This document shows, piece by piece, positions 38,290-46,949 of a DNA stretch of 64,000 bases. Below the pieces are notes generated by a model. It saw nothing but the letters and a program-made list of their open reading frames with translations. It ran no database searches and had not been told where the DNA came from. The stretch comes from Acinetobacter rathckeae. GTDB lineage: Bacteria; Pseudomonadota; Gammaproteobacteria; Pseudomonadales; Moraxellaceae. Position 1 is the first letter of the stretch; each line of letters starts with the position of its first letter. A program made the translations under genes and the position numbers. Location: the NCBI RefSeq assembly GCF_015627125.1, contig NZ_VTDO01000003.1, positions 323,769-387,768 of the forward strand, read 5' to 3'.

Positions 38290-40058
38290 GATGAAAATTC
38301 CAAGTAAGATTTATTTGATGTGCTTTGACCTTCAAGCGGTTCATTGTGTACGGCATGCATGAGTGCCCAAGCGAGATCGGCATGTCCTGTGGCTTCTGAA
38401 CGTCCTGCGGTAAAGGTCATTTTTTGTTGGCTGGCGGTCATGGTTTTTTGAATACTCATGAGCGATTGGCTTAAATCAGTAAAACCATTGTCGTACTCGA
38501 GGCGTTCTTTGCGAATCACATCTTGCAACTTAAACACCAGCATGGCTTTCACTTCAGGTGAATAACTAAACTCGGTGAGATTTGGGAAGAACTGTTTTAC
38601 TAACTGAGCCACGCCCGTTCCCATACCTGTGCTATCAATGCCGATGTACGTCACGTTGTAGCGAAGGGTGATTTGTCGAATAAACTCCGCTTGTGCTGCG
38701 AAGTCATCACCTTTAAGTTGGTGACGTTCTAATACTCTAAATTTATCAGTTGGATTTTCAGGCGGTGCGACTACGACTAAGCCTGCACTATCGCCATTTA
38801 AAGCAGGGTCATAACCAATCCATACAGGGCGATTACCAAAAGGCCGAGTATGAAATGGCTTGTAAATCGCTTCCCATTTTTCCCAACTATCGACCATGCA
38901 TTTTTGAAGCATTTCTAATGGGAAAATAGATAAGCTGTCATCAACAAACTCACACATAAATAGATTGGCAAACTCATCAACTGAATACTCAAAACGCAAC
39001 TCATCAATATTAAACAAGTTACAGCCTGAGGCTTTCGCATCTAAAACAGTCACAATATGTCGCCACATTCTATCCTCACACAAATGACCATTTTTTAAAT
39101 TGTCATGTGAAGTATCAACATTGAGTTGTTGGTCTTTGGCTCTGCGTTTGTTAAAGCGTTCACCTGTCCAGAAGTCATAGGCTTGATGGGTAATGGTAGA
39201 CGGTGTGGAAAAATAAGTTTTACGCCATTTTTCATGTACAGACATTGCTGAAGCGACTTTATTCAGCTCATTAAATCCATACGTCCAAAAGAACTCATCA
39301 AAATATAAATTGCCATGATGCCCCTGAGCGGTTCGTGAATTTGTGCCTAAAAATGTCAGGCTTGCACCATTGGATAAAATAATCGGATCGCCTGTCAGCT
39401 CAACACCGCATGCTTCAAATGCAAATGATTTGATGTAACCTTTAAAAATATGAGCTTGAAACTTAGATGCAGATAAAAAGATTTGATTACGTCCTGTTTG
39501 TAATGCATCGACCAGTGCTTCACGAGCAAAATACCACGTTGCCCCAATCTGACGGCTTTTGAGAATGACCCGTGTCCGTTGGTTCATTTCTCGATACCAC
39601 TGGTGTTGATAGTCAAATAAACTATCTTCAAAAAATGCAATCAACTGCTCAATTTGTTCATGATCAAAGTGATTGGCCTCTTTTTTACGTGGTGCTTCAT
39701 TTCGTTTACGCAGGTTCGGGTTTAAATCCGATTCACCACCGCCATTTCTGAATTTCTCAACACGAGCAAACCGCTCATACTGACGCATCAGTAAATCAAT
39801 TTCCTTGCTGTCACCACTGGTTTTTTTATTTTTTAAAATTAAGGTCATTAAGCGAATGACTAAAGCATCTTCAATACGGTTTTCAGGCTTTTCTTTTTCC
39901 CATTCATCACGGGTTTTCCATGCTTGAACAGTACGCTCTTTTTCATCAAGGGCTTGAGCAATATCGACAATTTTCCAGCCTAGCCAGTATAAAAACTTGG
40001 CTTTGAGCTTGTTATCAGCAACTAATGCAAGGTTTGCAATCGGAGACAAGTCATTCAT
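38286..40058 (-). CDS. P: terminase ATPase subunit (P2 gpP family)
   Basis: The large terminase driving DNA into the prohead. With the ATG at 40058 it is 590 residues, equal to P2 gpP. An N-terminal HTH (about 25-48, WKIVDIAQALDEKERTVQAW), the ATPase region with a Walker A-like LKSRQIGATWYFA (about 165), Walker B NLYFDEFFWTYG, and a nuclease-like C-terminal domain starting VWIGYDPALNGDSAGLVVV. The frame extends to 40148 but those 30 codons are read through the regulatory palindrome, so they are excluded. Confidence 0.95.
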   Translation of the reverse strand: MNDLSPIANLALVADNKLKAKFLYWLGWKIVDIAQALDEKERTVQAWKTRDEWEKEKPENRIEDALVIRLMTLILKNKKTSGDSKEIDLLMRQYERFARVEKFRNGGGESDLNPNLRKRNEAPRKKEANHFDHEQIEQLIAFFEDSLFDYQHQWYREMNQRTRVILKSRQIGATWYFAREALVDALQTGRNQIFLSASKFQAHIFKGYIKSFAFEACGVELTGDPIILSNGASLTFLGTNSRTAQGHHGNLYFDEFFWTYGFNELNKVASAMSVHEKWRKTYFSTPSTITHQAYDFWTGERFNKRRAKDQQLNVDTSHDNLKNGHLCEDRMWRHIVTVLDAKASGCNLFNIDELRFEYSVDEFANLFMCEFVDDSLSIFPLEMLQKCMVDSWEKWEAIYKPFHTRPFGNRPVWIGYDPALNGDSAGLVVVAPPENPTDKFRVLERHQLKGDDFAAQAEFIRQITLRYNVTYIGIDSTGMGTGVAQLVKQFFPNLTEFSYSPEVKAMLVFKLQDVIRKERLEYDNGFTDLSQSLMSIQKTMTASQQKMTFTAGRSEATGHADLAWALMHAVHNEPLEGQSTSNKSYLEFSS

Positions 40059-40120
40059 AAAAAAAACGTGCAATAAAAAATTATTGTCACATTGACAGCA
40101 AAAAATACTTGTCGCAGTCA

Positions 40121-40155
40121 CTTTGAGTTGTATAACGCAGTTATACAACTCAAAG
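40121..40155 (-). promoter_or_regulatory. late-operon palindrome, copy 1 (P/O divergent region)
   Basis: Arms CTTTGAGTTGTATAA and TTATACAACTCAAAG (15 bp, perfect) around CGCAG. Read leftward, toward P, its 35 bases equal copies 2 and 3 exactly. Contains TGT-N13-ACA, close to the P2 Ogr site TGT-N12-ACA. It lies 62 bases before P and 81 bases before O, so it could serve both divergent late operons. Confidence 0.8.
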
Positions 40156-40236
40156 CCGTTGCGATGAATACGCTTTATTCATCATTCTGCACCTATTCAG
40201 CGATTGAACCGCTTTCATCTCAAATAGGTCAGCACA

Positions 40237-41052
40237 ATGAGCAAAGACAACGAACAGAAAAAATATAAATCGGCATGGTTTCGAGTAGCCACCGCAGGTG
40301 ACACCACAGATGGCCGAGAAATATCAGCCGAGTGGATTCAACAAATGGCACAAAGCTATAGCCCACAAACCTATGGTGCACGAATCAATGTAGAGCATAT
40401 TCGTAGTGTTTTACCAGATAGCACATTCGGTGCATATGGTGATGTGACTGCCCTAAAAACTGAAAAAGTCACTGTGGATGGTGTAGAAAAAGACGCTCTT
40501 TTTGCTCAAATTCAGCCGAACCAAAACCTATTAGACCTCAACAAAAAAAATCAAAAAATCTATACATCGATTGAAGTCAATCCCAACTTTGCCAAAACAG
40601 GTAAGGCTTATTTAGTCGGTCTTGCGGTGACAGACTCACCAGCATCACTCGGTACAGAGCAGCTCAAGTTCGCTGCAGGTGCAAGTGTTAATCCACTGGC
40701 CTCTCGTAAACTTGACCCCGACAACCTATTTGCTGAGTCGCATGAAGTCACATTTGAGTTTACTGAAGAAAAGCAAAAAACCTCAATTATTGACACGGTG
40801 AAAAGCATGTTTAGCAAAACCAAAAGCGAAACAGAACAAAGCTTTTCACAAAACGAAGCAGCCATTTTAGAAATTGCACAACAAACAGCGAACCAAGGTC
40901 AAAGTGTAGACACGCTACAAACCGACTTCAATGCACTAAAAACAGAGTTTGATGCCTTTAAAGAACAGCTCAACACCACACCAGCCAAAGAGCCACGCCC
41001 AAAATCAACCAATAGTGTCTATAGCGAAGAAATAGGCGAAGTTGACTGCTAA
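40237..41052 (+). CDS. O: capsid scaffolding protein / prohead protease (P2 gpO family)
   Basis: 271 residues. The N-terminal half is a serine protease that matures the capsid; candidate triad by comparison with P2 (D19, H48, S107) is D25, H54 and S111 (TTDGR, NVEHIR, YTSIEVNP), with matching spacing. The C-terminal half (about 180-250) is charged, helical and coiled (NEAAILEIAQQT...), the scaffold part. First gene of the O-to-S operon; the major capsid gene starts 33 bases later. Confidence 0.93.
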   Translation: MSKDNEQKKYKSAWFRVATAGDTTDGREISAEWIQQMAQSYSPQTYGARINVEHIRSVLPDSTFGAYGDVTALKTEKVTVDGVEKDALFAQIQPNQNLLDLNKKNQKIYTSIEVNPNFAKTGKAYLVGLAVTDSPASLGTEQLKFAAGASVNPLASRKLDPDNLFAESHEVTFEFTEEKQKTSIIDTVKSMFSKTKSETEQSFSQNEAAILEIAQQTANQGQSVDTLQTDFNALKTEFDAFKEQLNTTPAKEPRPKSTNSVYSEEIGEVDC

Positions 41053-41085
41053 TCCCAATATTTAACATTAGAAGAGAGTAAACAC

Positions 41086-42099
41086 ATGCTTTTAGCAACC
41101 CAAAGAAAATTTAATATGAGCATGGCACACCTGGCCAAACTCAATGGTGTCGATTCAGTTGAAAAGAAGTTCACCGTTACGCCATCCATTCAGCAAAAAT
41201 TAGAAGATAAAATCCAATTATCATCTGATTTTTTGAAGCAAATTAACGTTTTTTTGGTCGATGAGCAATCAGGTTCTGCCCTTGGTTTAGGCATTACTCG
41301 CCCGATTGCATCACGCACCAATACAGATGCACAAGATCGTCAAGCATCAGACCCAAGTGGTATGGATGAACGTGCTTACTTTTGCCGTCAAACTAACTTT
41401 GATACTGCGATTAAATATCGCAAGTTAGACCAATGGGCAAAATTCAAAGACTTTTACCCACGCTTGAGTGCCATGATCCAAAAACGTCAAGGTCTTGACC
41501 GTATCATGATTGGTCTTAACGGCACATCATATGCCACCAATACCGACATTGTGGCCAATCCAAAACTGCAAGATGTCAACAAGGGTTGGTTGCAAAAACA
41601 ACGTGAAGAAAATCCTCAGCGAGTACTTAGCTCAGGCAAAGTTAATGCAGGGAAAATTACCATCGGAAAAACAGGGGACTATAAAAACCTTGATGCACTG
41701 GTGATGAACCTTGTCGATGAAATGATTGATGAAGTCCACCAAGACAACCCAGACCTTGTGGTGCTGTGTGGTCGTAAATTGCAATCAGACAAATACTTCC
41801 CACTGGTTAATAAAGACCAACCCAATACCGAATCCTTAGCGGCCGATATGATTATCAGCCAAAAACGTATGGGTAACTTGCCTGTCTATGCTGTGCCATT
41901 TTTCCCTGAAGGCACGATCTTAGTGACTACATTCGATAACTTGTCGATTTATGTGCAATCAGGTGCTCGTCGTCGTGCCGTGATTGACAACCCAAAACGT
42001 GACCAAATCGAAAACTTTGAATCATCTAATGAAGATTACTTCATTGAAGATTTAGGCTTGGCGGTGATGGCTGAAAACATTGTCTTAACAGAGGATTAA
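41086..42099 (+). CDS. N: major capsid protein (P2 gpN family)
   Basis: 337 residues (P2 gpN 357), HK97-fold coat protein. Typical features: the N-terminal MLLATQRKFNMSMAHLAKLN segment that the O protease would trim, DPSGMDERAYFCRQTNFD, and PVYAVPFFPEGTILVTTFDNLSIY. It follows the scaffold/protease gene and overlaps none; M starts 2 bases after its stop. Confidence 0.95.
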   Translation: MLLATQRKFNMSMAHLAKLNGVDSVEKKFTVTPSIQQKLEDKIQLSSDFLKQINVFLVDEQSGSALGLGITRPIASRTNTDAQDRQASDPSGMDERAYFCRQTNFDTAIKYRKLDQWAKFKDFYPRLSAMIQKRQGLDRIMIGLNGTSYATNTDIVANPKLQDVNKGWLQKQREENPQRVLSSGKVNAGKITIGKTGDYKNLDALVMNLVDEMIDEVHQDNPDLVVLCGRKLQSDKYFPLVNKDQPNTESLAADMIISQKRMGNLPVYAVPFFPEGTILVTTFDNLSIYVQSGARRRAVIDNPKRDQIENFESSNEDYFIEDLGLAVMAENIVLTED

Positions 42100-42101
42100 G
42101 C

Positions 42102-42833
42102 ATGAACTTAGCCCGTCAACACTACCAAAAACATAGTGCAAAGGAGGAAGCCGCACAGGCTTCCGAATTTGGCAGTATGAAAAATGCCACGGCATACCAA
42201 CAACTGCAGATGCAACTCAAAAGCGACCAAGCTCGCTTGAGCCAAGTGCAATCGACTTCACGTAAAGTCATGCTCAAACAAGATTTGATCGAAAACTATA
42301 TGCCGTATGTCAACGGCATTTTAGAAGCCAAGCCTGCGGTAGACGATGAAATTGTCAGTCGCATGCTGATCTGGAGCATTGACATTGCCGACTACCAAAA
42401 AGCCTTAGAGATCGGTCACTACATGCTGACCGCTAAATTATCTTTACCTGATTCATTTAGCCGAAAAACAGCCACATTCATGACTGAGCAAATCGCAGAT
42501 GATTTTCTTAAAGAGTTGAAAAATGGCAGTGAAGTTGACATCACAGTGCTACATCAACTTGAGCAACTCATTAATGATGAAAACATCGACATTAACGAGC
42601 GAGACATGCCAGAAGTGGTCAAAGCCAAGCTGTACTTGGCTTTGGGTAAAGCATCACTGGCCCTGGTAACGGCTGACACTGAACAAGACCTTGGGTTTGC
42701 AAATGATGCAAAGCGTTATTTAGACATCGCTATTGGCTTAGATGATAAATGCCGTGGCAAAACAGATCTCAATAATGCCACCAAACTCATTGAGCAGATC
42801 ACACAAAACATGGCTACCTCACCCGTAGCTTAA
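42102..42833 (+). CDS. M: terminase small (endonuclease) subunit (P2 gpM family)
   Basis: 243 residues (P2 gpM 247). It works with gpP to cut at cos and start packaging. Family pattern: NLARQHYQKHSAKEEAA at the start, YQQLQMQLKSDQARLSQVQS, and MLIWSIDIADYQKALEIGHYML in the middle. It is followed by a 104-base spacer that folds into a strong hairpin, unusual in this otherwise tightly packed operon. Confidence 0.93.
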   Translation: MNLARQHYQKHSAKEEAAQASEFGSMKNATAYQQLQMQLKSDQARLSQVQSTSRKVMLKQDLIENYMPYVNGILEAKPAVDDEIVSRMLIWSIDIADYQKALEIGHYMLTAKLSLPDSFSRKTATFMTEQIADDFLKELKNGSEVDITVLHQLEQLINDENIDINERDMPEVVKAKLYLALGKASLALVTADTEQDLGFANDAKRYLDIAIGLDDKCRGKTDLNNATKLIEQITQNMATSPVA

Positions 42834-42848
42834 CGAGTGCCCAGCACC

Positions 42849-42918
42849 GCAAGGGCGAACAATGGTCGTGATCATACGACACAGTAAATCTTCATAGAAC
42901 CATTGTTCCCACCCTTGC
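42849..42918 (+). other. strong stem-loop in the M-L spacer
   Basis: A two-part stem: GCAAGGG (42849-42855) with CCCTTGC (42912-42918), and GAACAATGGT (42857-42866) with ACCATTGTTC (42899-42908). The loop holds a smaller hairpin TCGT-GATCAT-ACGA (42866-42879). No T-run follows, so it is not an ordinary terminator. Role unknown: RNA processing, ribosome control of L, or packaging-related DNA. Confidence 0.75.
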
Positions 42919-42937
42919 ACTAAACACGAGGTTTTAT

Positions 42938-43390
42938 ATGGGCTTTGTTGCCAACGGAAATACGACCAAAAGCAATATCACCATTGCTTCAAAACGTCAG
43001 TTTTTTCCAACGATTGCACTCGACGATATTAAGCAAGAGGTTCGAATTGATGGTGCAGTCACAGATGCACGGATCAAACAAGCCTTGCTTGAAGAAATGA
43101 TCGATGTAAATCGATTGCTTGCCAGTCTCGTCCAACCCGACAAAACCTTAAGTGACCTTGCTACAGACCTGATCGATGGCCAAGCCGATACCGAGATTCT
43201 GTATTTTTCAGCAGTGGCCAATGGGGTTGCTGCCAAAATTGCCGAAAAGTACCGAAACTACGACAGCACCAACTCAGGCAATAAACGTGCTGAAGAAATC
43301 AGTGCAACCATTAACGAATACAAACGAAATAAAGTCTTTGCCATACAGCAACTCAAAGGTGAAAACCACTCCATTGTGGAGCTGATATGA
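42938..43390 (+). CDS. L: head completion protein (P2 gpL family)
   Basis: 150 residues; joins the portal to finish the head after packaging. Family features: FFPTIALDDIKQEVRIDGAV near the start and the central LIDGQADTEILYFSAVANGVAAKIAEKYRNYDST. Its stop overlaps the start of X by four bases. The unusual spacer hairpin precedes it. Confidence 0.92.
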   Translation: MGFVANGNTTKSNITIASKRQFFPTIALDDIKQEVRIDGAVTDARIKQALLEEMIDVNRLLASLVQPDKTLSDLATDLIDGQADTEILYFSAVANGVAAKIAEKYRNYDSTNSGNKRAEEISATINEYKRNKVFAIQQLKGENHSIVELI

Positions 43391-43599
43391 GCAGAACAGT
43401 GAAATCGATTCAAAACGACACCATCGATAGCATTTGCTGGCGTTACTACGGACGAAGTTCAGGTGTTGTGGAACTGGTACTACAAGCCAATCCACAGCTT
43501 GCATTTTTTGATGCCATTTTACCGATGGCCACCGATGTATTACTCCCAGATATTGCCACACCCCAAAAAACAGAAACAACAATAAACCTATGGGATTAA
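43387..43599 (+). CDS. X: tail protein X (P2 gpX, LysM-like)
   Basis: 70 residues, close to P2 gpX (67). The LysM-like line DTIDSICWRYYGRSSGVVE ... VLQANPQL and the ending TTINLWD match the family well. Needed for tail assembly near the baseplate/tube. Start overlaps the L stop; stop overlaps the frame of the holin gene. Confidence 0.95.
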   Translation: MSRTVKSIQNDTIDSICWRYYGRSSGVVELVLQANPQLAFFDAILPMATDVLLPDIATPQKTETTINLWD

Positions 43600-43601
43600 T
43601 C

Positions 43602-43976
43602 ATGCCAGAACCAACCGCACCCATCGCCATCGTAGCTACTGCAGGAGCAGCATCACTTTTACCTTTTGTAAATGGTGATGCCTTGTTTGGTGCAGTCATT
43701 GGTGCTGCATTTATTGCGTTTTATACCCAAAACGTCAGCTACAAAAAACGCATTGGCACTTTTTTACTTTCCACCGCAATCGGCTACTTACTTGAACCAG
43801 AGCTGGTCAATCGCACCCCGATTGATAGCCATTCAACCGCAGCATTTGCCATTGCTCTGGTTGCCATCATTATTTTACAAAAAATTATTGCATGGCTAGA
43901 AAGTGCATCACTGCAAGACATTTGGAACACCATACGTGGTAAACCCACCGACCCAACAGACGACAAAAAGGAGTAA
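43602..43976 (+). CDS. putative phage holin or antiholin 1
   Basis: 124 residues with three predicted membrane helices (about 7-25, 28-42/48-62, 83-102) and a charged C-terminal tail ending DPTDDKKE. The ATG at 43602 is preferred over one at 43590 that would overlap X. It occupies the place of P2 holin gene Y, directly before another small membrane protein and the endolysin. Which of the two makes the lethal hole is not decidable here. Confidence 0.75.
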   Translation: MPEPTAPIAIVATAGAASLLPFVNGDALFGAVIGAAFIAFYTQNVSYKKRIGTFLLSTAIGYLLEPELVNRTPIDSHSTAAFAIALVAIIILQKIIAWLESASLQDIWNTIRGKPTDPTDDKKE

Positions 43977-43979
43977 ACC

Positions 43980-44261
43980 ATGTGGGAATCTCTCTATTCA
44001 GCCATTGCCGTGATCTGCTACCTCATTGCAGCAACACGAATTTTATGTTTTGACAGCTTACAAACAAAGACCCATCACAACCGTATGCACCAGGCGATTG
44101 CAACACTACTGATTGCTGCATTTGCAGGGCAAAGCATCAATATCATTTTTTTAAAAGATCCTGTCACTATCTGGGATGCCTTTTTTGGCGTGGTGCTTTT
44201 GGCCGTGGTTTTACGTTCTAAAGGCAATATTGCCAGCATGTTTCGGAGTAATACCTTATGA
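43980..44261 (+). CDS. putative phage holin or antiholin 2
   Basis: 93 residues with three hydrophobic helices (about 5-22, 38-55, 65-80): AVICYLIAATRILCF, IATLLIAAFAGQSINIIF and WDAFFGVVLLAVVL. Starts 3 bases after the previous gene and overlaps the endolysin start by four bases, so all three are coupled. It resembles small phage holins with three membrane segments. Probably a holin partner timing lysis. Confidence 0.75.
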   Translation: MWESLYSAIAVICYLIAATRILCFDSLQTKTHHNRMHQAIATLLIAAFAGQSINIIFLKDPVTIWDAFFGVVLLAVVLRSKGNIASMFRSNTL

Positions 44262-45115
44262 GTCTTTTAAAATATGGAAGTAAAGGTGCTGAAGTTTATG
44301 GATTACAAAAAGCACTAATCCGACTGGGCTTTACCGATGCCCAAGGCAAACCACTGATTGCCGATGCAGATTTTGGATTAACCACTGAATATGCCGTGAT
44401 GCAGTACCAAAAAAAAGCAGGATTGGTGGCTGATGGCAAAGTGGGTGATAAAACCCTCCAAGCCCTTGCAGGAAAAGACACCAGTAAATGCCTAAAAGAC
44501 AGTGACTACCAAGCCGCAGCCAAACGTCTGAATGTACCAGAGTTATACATTCGAGTATTTGGTGCAGTTGAAAGTAATGGCCAAGGCTTTTTAGACAATG
44601 CCAAACCCAAAATACTGTTTGAACGCCATCGTATGTATGCCTACTTAAAACAAAAAATGGGGGAGGGTAAAGCCAATCAATGCATGGCAGCACAGCCAAA
44701 TATTGTCAATACAGTTGCAGGTGGTTATCAAGGCGGAATAGCAGAGTACTACCGCTTAGCGTTGGCACAACAGATTGATCTAGAGTGTGCCTATCAGTCG
44801 ACCAGTTGGGGGCAATTCCAAATCATGGGCGAAAATTGGCAAGCACTGGGCTATAAAACCGTTCAAGACTTTGTCAATGAACAATTCAATAGTGAATCTG
44901 CACAGCTTGAATCGTTTATTCGCTTTGTGGAATGGAAAACAGGCACGGTGAATAACCAAAAAGTGAAGCTAATTGATGCATTGCGTGAAGGCAATTGGGA
45001 CATCGTATTTACCCTATACAACGGGGCAAATTATAAAAAACTCGGTTACCAAGCCAAATTCCAAAAGGAATGGGATCACCTCGAACCATTGTACGGAGTG
45101 AAACCTGCAGCATGA
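44258..45115 (+). CDS. endolysin: PG-binding domain + N-acetylmuramidase
   Basis: 285 residues, functional counterpart of P2 gpK but a different enzyme type. N-terminal peptidoglycan-binding_1 domain (about 1-75, YGSKGAEVYGLQKALIRLGF ... GLVADGKVGDKTLQAL), then an N-acetylmuramidase domain (about 85-280; ESNGQGF with the likely catalytic Glu, RHRMY, STSWGQFQIMG). Lacks a signal peptide, so release needs the holin. Modular lysins of this kind are common in Acinetobacter phages. The start overlaps the holin stop; the stop overlaps the spanin start. Confidence 0.9.
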   Translation: MSLLKYGSKGAEVYGLQKALIRLGFTDAQGKPLIADADFGLTTEYAVMQYQKKAGLVADGKVGDKTLQALAGKDTSKCLKDSDYQAAAKRLNVPELYIRVFGAVESNGQGFLDNAKPKILFERHRMYAYLKQKMGEGKANQCMAAQPNIVNTVAGGYQGGIAEYYRLALAQQIDLECAYQSTSWGQFQIMGENWQALGYKTVQDFVNEQFNSESAQLESFIRFVEWKTGTVNNQKVKLIDALREGNWDIVFTLYNGANYKKLGYQAKFQKEWDHLEPLYGVKPAA

Positions 45116-45549
45116 TCACACTTGCCCTGATCCGATCATTCATCAAGCCAATCCTGATACTGCTTGCCATTTTCAGTGTTTGTATTGGCTTCAAGTACTA
45201 CAACCATTTACAGCAAAGCATTGGCACACTTGAACACACCATCAAAACCCAAAACGACACCATCACCGAGCAAAAACAGATTGTTGAGCAGCTTAAACAG
45301 CAAATGACACAGCAACGTGTCGTGATGAACCAACTCCAAGCCAAACAAGAGCAACTCAATGTCATGGCACGACAGCGACAAAACAGCATCAAAGAGGTGT
45401 TTGCACATGATCAAATCAGTAAAAGTTGGGGCAGTCAGCCTGTCCCTGAGTCTATTATCCGCATGCTCAAGCCAACCGACAGCAATCACAGTCAACAAGA
45501 GCAACTATCCAGTACTCAGCCCATGCCAACCCGAACCGATCAGCATTGA
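45112..45549 (+). CDS. lysB: inner-membrane spanin (LysB/Rz-like)
   Basis: 145 residues from the ATG at 45112, which overlaps the endolysin stop (ATGA). An N-terminal transmembrane helix (about 10-28, FIKPILILLAIFSVCIGF) is followed by a coiled coil (about 35-95, rich in Gln, Lys, Leu) in the periplasm. With the outer-membrane spanin it fuses the two membranes in the last lysis step. The longer frame to 45070 would lie in the endolysin gene and is not used. Coding DNA also holds the start of lysC in another frame. Confidence 0.85.
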   Translation: MITLALIRSFIKPILILLAIFSVCIGFKYYNHLQQSIGTLEHTIKTQNDTITEQKQIVEQLKQQMTQQRVVMNQLQAKQEQLNVMARQRQNSIKEVFAHDQISKSWGSQPVPESIIRMLKPTDSNHSQQEQLSSTQPMPTRTDQH

Positions 45550-45667
45550 AACCAATGCCGACCTTGCCACGGCACTCATTCAAAGAGACACTGAACTGGC
45601 ACAATGTGCATTAAAGGTCGATAGCATCATACAAATACAGGCCATAGAAAATGAAAAAGCCCAATAG
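45407..45667 (+). CDS. lysC: outer-membrane spanin lipoprotein (LysC/Rz1-like), nested in lysB
   Basis: 86 residues starting MIKSVKVGAVSLSLSLLSAC, with lipobox LLSAC and a mature part carrying a short helix. It starts inside lysB in the +1 frame after the ribosome-binding sequence AGAGGTG, and runs beyond the lysB stop, a typical Rz/Rz1 overlap. The frame is open upstream to 45359, but the lipobox distance fixes the start at 45407. It overlaps the start of R by 17 bases. Confidence 0.87.
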   Translation: MIKSVKVGAVSLSLSLLSACSSQPTAITVNKSNYPVLSPCQPEPISIETNADLATALIQRDTELAQCALKVDSIIQIQAIENEKAQ

Positions 45668-46175
45668 CCTACGCAGTTTTTTACTAGACGCTATACCAGA
45701 GCTACAAAATGATCCTGACCGGTTACTGATATTTGTAGATGAGGGCAGTATCAAAAGCACCATGGCCAATGGTTTGTCTTTTGAATACAGTTACCGTTTA
45801 AAAATGATTTTAACCGATTATGCAGGCGACCTTGCTGCAGTCAGTATTCCTGTCTTGGATTGGGTGCGTATCAATCAATCCGAGCTTTTAGTCAATTTAG
45901 ACAAAGTACATGATGGCATTAAATTTGAGGCTGAAATCTTAGCCAATGATAAAGTCGACTTAGTCATTGATATGCCACTCACAGAACGAGTGATCGTCAA
46001 AAAAGACCAAAACCAACTGAGTGTCAACTACCCAGACGAGCCACAATATACCAAAGCCGAACCTAAACAACAGGTCTCACTGATTGACCAAAAAACAGGG
46101 CAAGTGATTACATCTTGGATGTCCTCTGAACAACAAGAAATATATACCCTTGATATGCCTTATCCGAGTCGATAA
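45651..46175 (+). CDS. R: tail completion protein (P2 gpR family)
   Basis: 174 residues (P2 gpR 155). Begins KKPNSLRSFLLDAIPELQND, the gpR start pattern, and holds SFEYSYRLKMILTDYAGD and VSIPVLDWVRINQSELL. Needed with S to finish the tail and join it to the head. It starts within the last codons of lysC and ends 2 bases before S. Confidence 0.9.
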   Translation: MKKPNSLRSFLLDAIPELQNDPDRLLIFVDEGSIKSTMANGLSFEYSYRLKMILTDYAGDLAAVSIPVLDWVRINQSELLVNLDKVHDGIKFEAEILANDKVDLVIDMPLTERVIVKKDQNQLSVNYPDEPQYTKAEPKQQVSLIDQKTGQVITSWMSSEQQEIYTLDMPYPSR

Positions 46176-46177
46176 CC

Positions 46178-46624
46178 ATGGCAGAACTTGAAGCCTTACC
46201 CGAACATTTAAATGCCCTGGTGTTTAAGCTCAGCGAACAAGAGCGTAAAAAACTCTTAATGCAAGTGGCTCGTAAGATTAGGCAAAGTCAAAAAACAAGA
46301 ATCACACAACAAAGCAATCCCGATGGGTCAAAGTATATCCCTCGTAAAAACTTGCGTGGTCGCAAAGGTAAAATTAAACAACGCATGTTTAATCAAATTA
46401 AAAATGCCAAATACTTACGCATTGAGAAAATAGAACAAGGTGTAGCGATTGGTTTTAATGAACGGCTTTCAAGGATTGCACTGGTGCACCAAGAAGGTTT
46501 AGTGGATCGGGTCGATCGTACATCTCGTTCACCCACTGTGAAATATGCCAAACGTGAGTTATTGGGCTTTACCGATGCAGAAATTGCGTTGATTGAGAGT
46601 GAAGTGCTGAATTATTTAAATTGA
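46178..46624 (+). CDS. S: tail completion protein (P2 gpS family)
   Basis: 148 residues, basic, close to P2 gpS (150). Family line: LSEQERKKLLMQVARKIRQS near the start, then NPDGSKYIPRKNLRGRKG and ALVHQEGLVDRVDR. Last gene of the O-to-S operon; an oppositely oriented gene follows. Confidence 0.9.
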   Translation: MAELEALPEHLNALVFKLSEQERKKLLMQVARKIRQSQKTRITQQSNPDGSKYIPRKNLRGRKGKIKQRMFNQIKNAKYLRIEKIEQGVAIGFNERLSRIALVHQEGLVDRVDRTSRSPTVKYAKRELLGFTDAEIALIESEVLNYLN

Positions 46625-46637
46625 TTTTTCAGTAGCT

Positions 46638-46877
46638 TTAATAGTTCATCGCATAGCTAATTTTCACAAACTTAACATTGATTGGTAAGCCTTTATTTAG
46701 CTCTAAAAAAAGCCCGAACTTGTTATGTTGATCAGCAGTTTTTTTAAACCAGATAGTATTGCTTGGCTCAGCCAATGGCTTTTTTTCTTGTAATGTCTGT
46801 GCATGAACAATGCGGATGAATAATAAATACATACTTAAAATAAGCAATATGCGAAAACACTGGCTGAATGTCATCAT
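46638..46877 (-). CDS. reverse-strand exported protein (moron candidate)
   Basis: 79 residues from the ATG at 46877, beginning MMTFSQCFRILLILSMYLLF, a signal peptide probably cleaved after VHA. The mature part is about 50 residues with LAEPSNTIWFKKTADQHNKFG and a basic middle. It is the only leftward gene inside the O-D block and lies between operons, the usual place for morons expressed from their own promoter in the lysogen. No family recognised; a secreted or periplasmic effect on the host envelope is possible. The longer frame to 46904 starts with TTG. Confidence 0.6.
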   Translation of the reverse strand: MMTFSQCFRILLILSMYLLFIRIVHAQTLQEKKPLAEPSNTIWFKKTADQHNKFGLFLELNKGLPINVKFVKISYAMNY

Positions 46878-46949
46878 AACCCTGAAACGATAGAATGTAG
46901 TCAATAAGTATCTATCCTTTCAGGAACTCTCACCATATTCCAAAGCCCC

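Noticed and set aside
40059..40148. N-terminal extension of the terminase ATPase gene P (MYNCVIQLK...)
   Set aside because: It is simply the palindrome copy 1 read in frame; the same false start (MYNCVIQLK) appears before gpV from copy 2, so it is a regulatory repeat and not protein.
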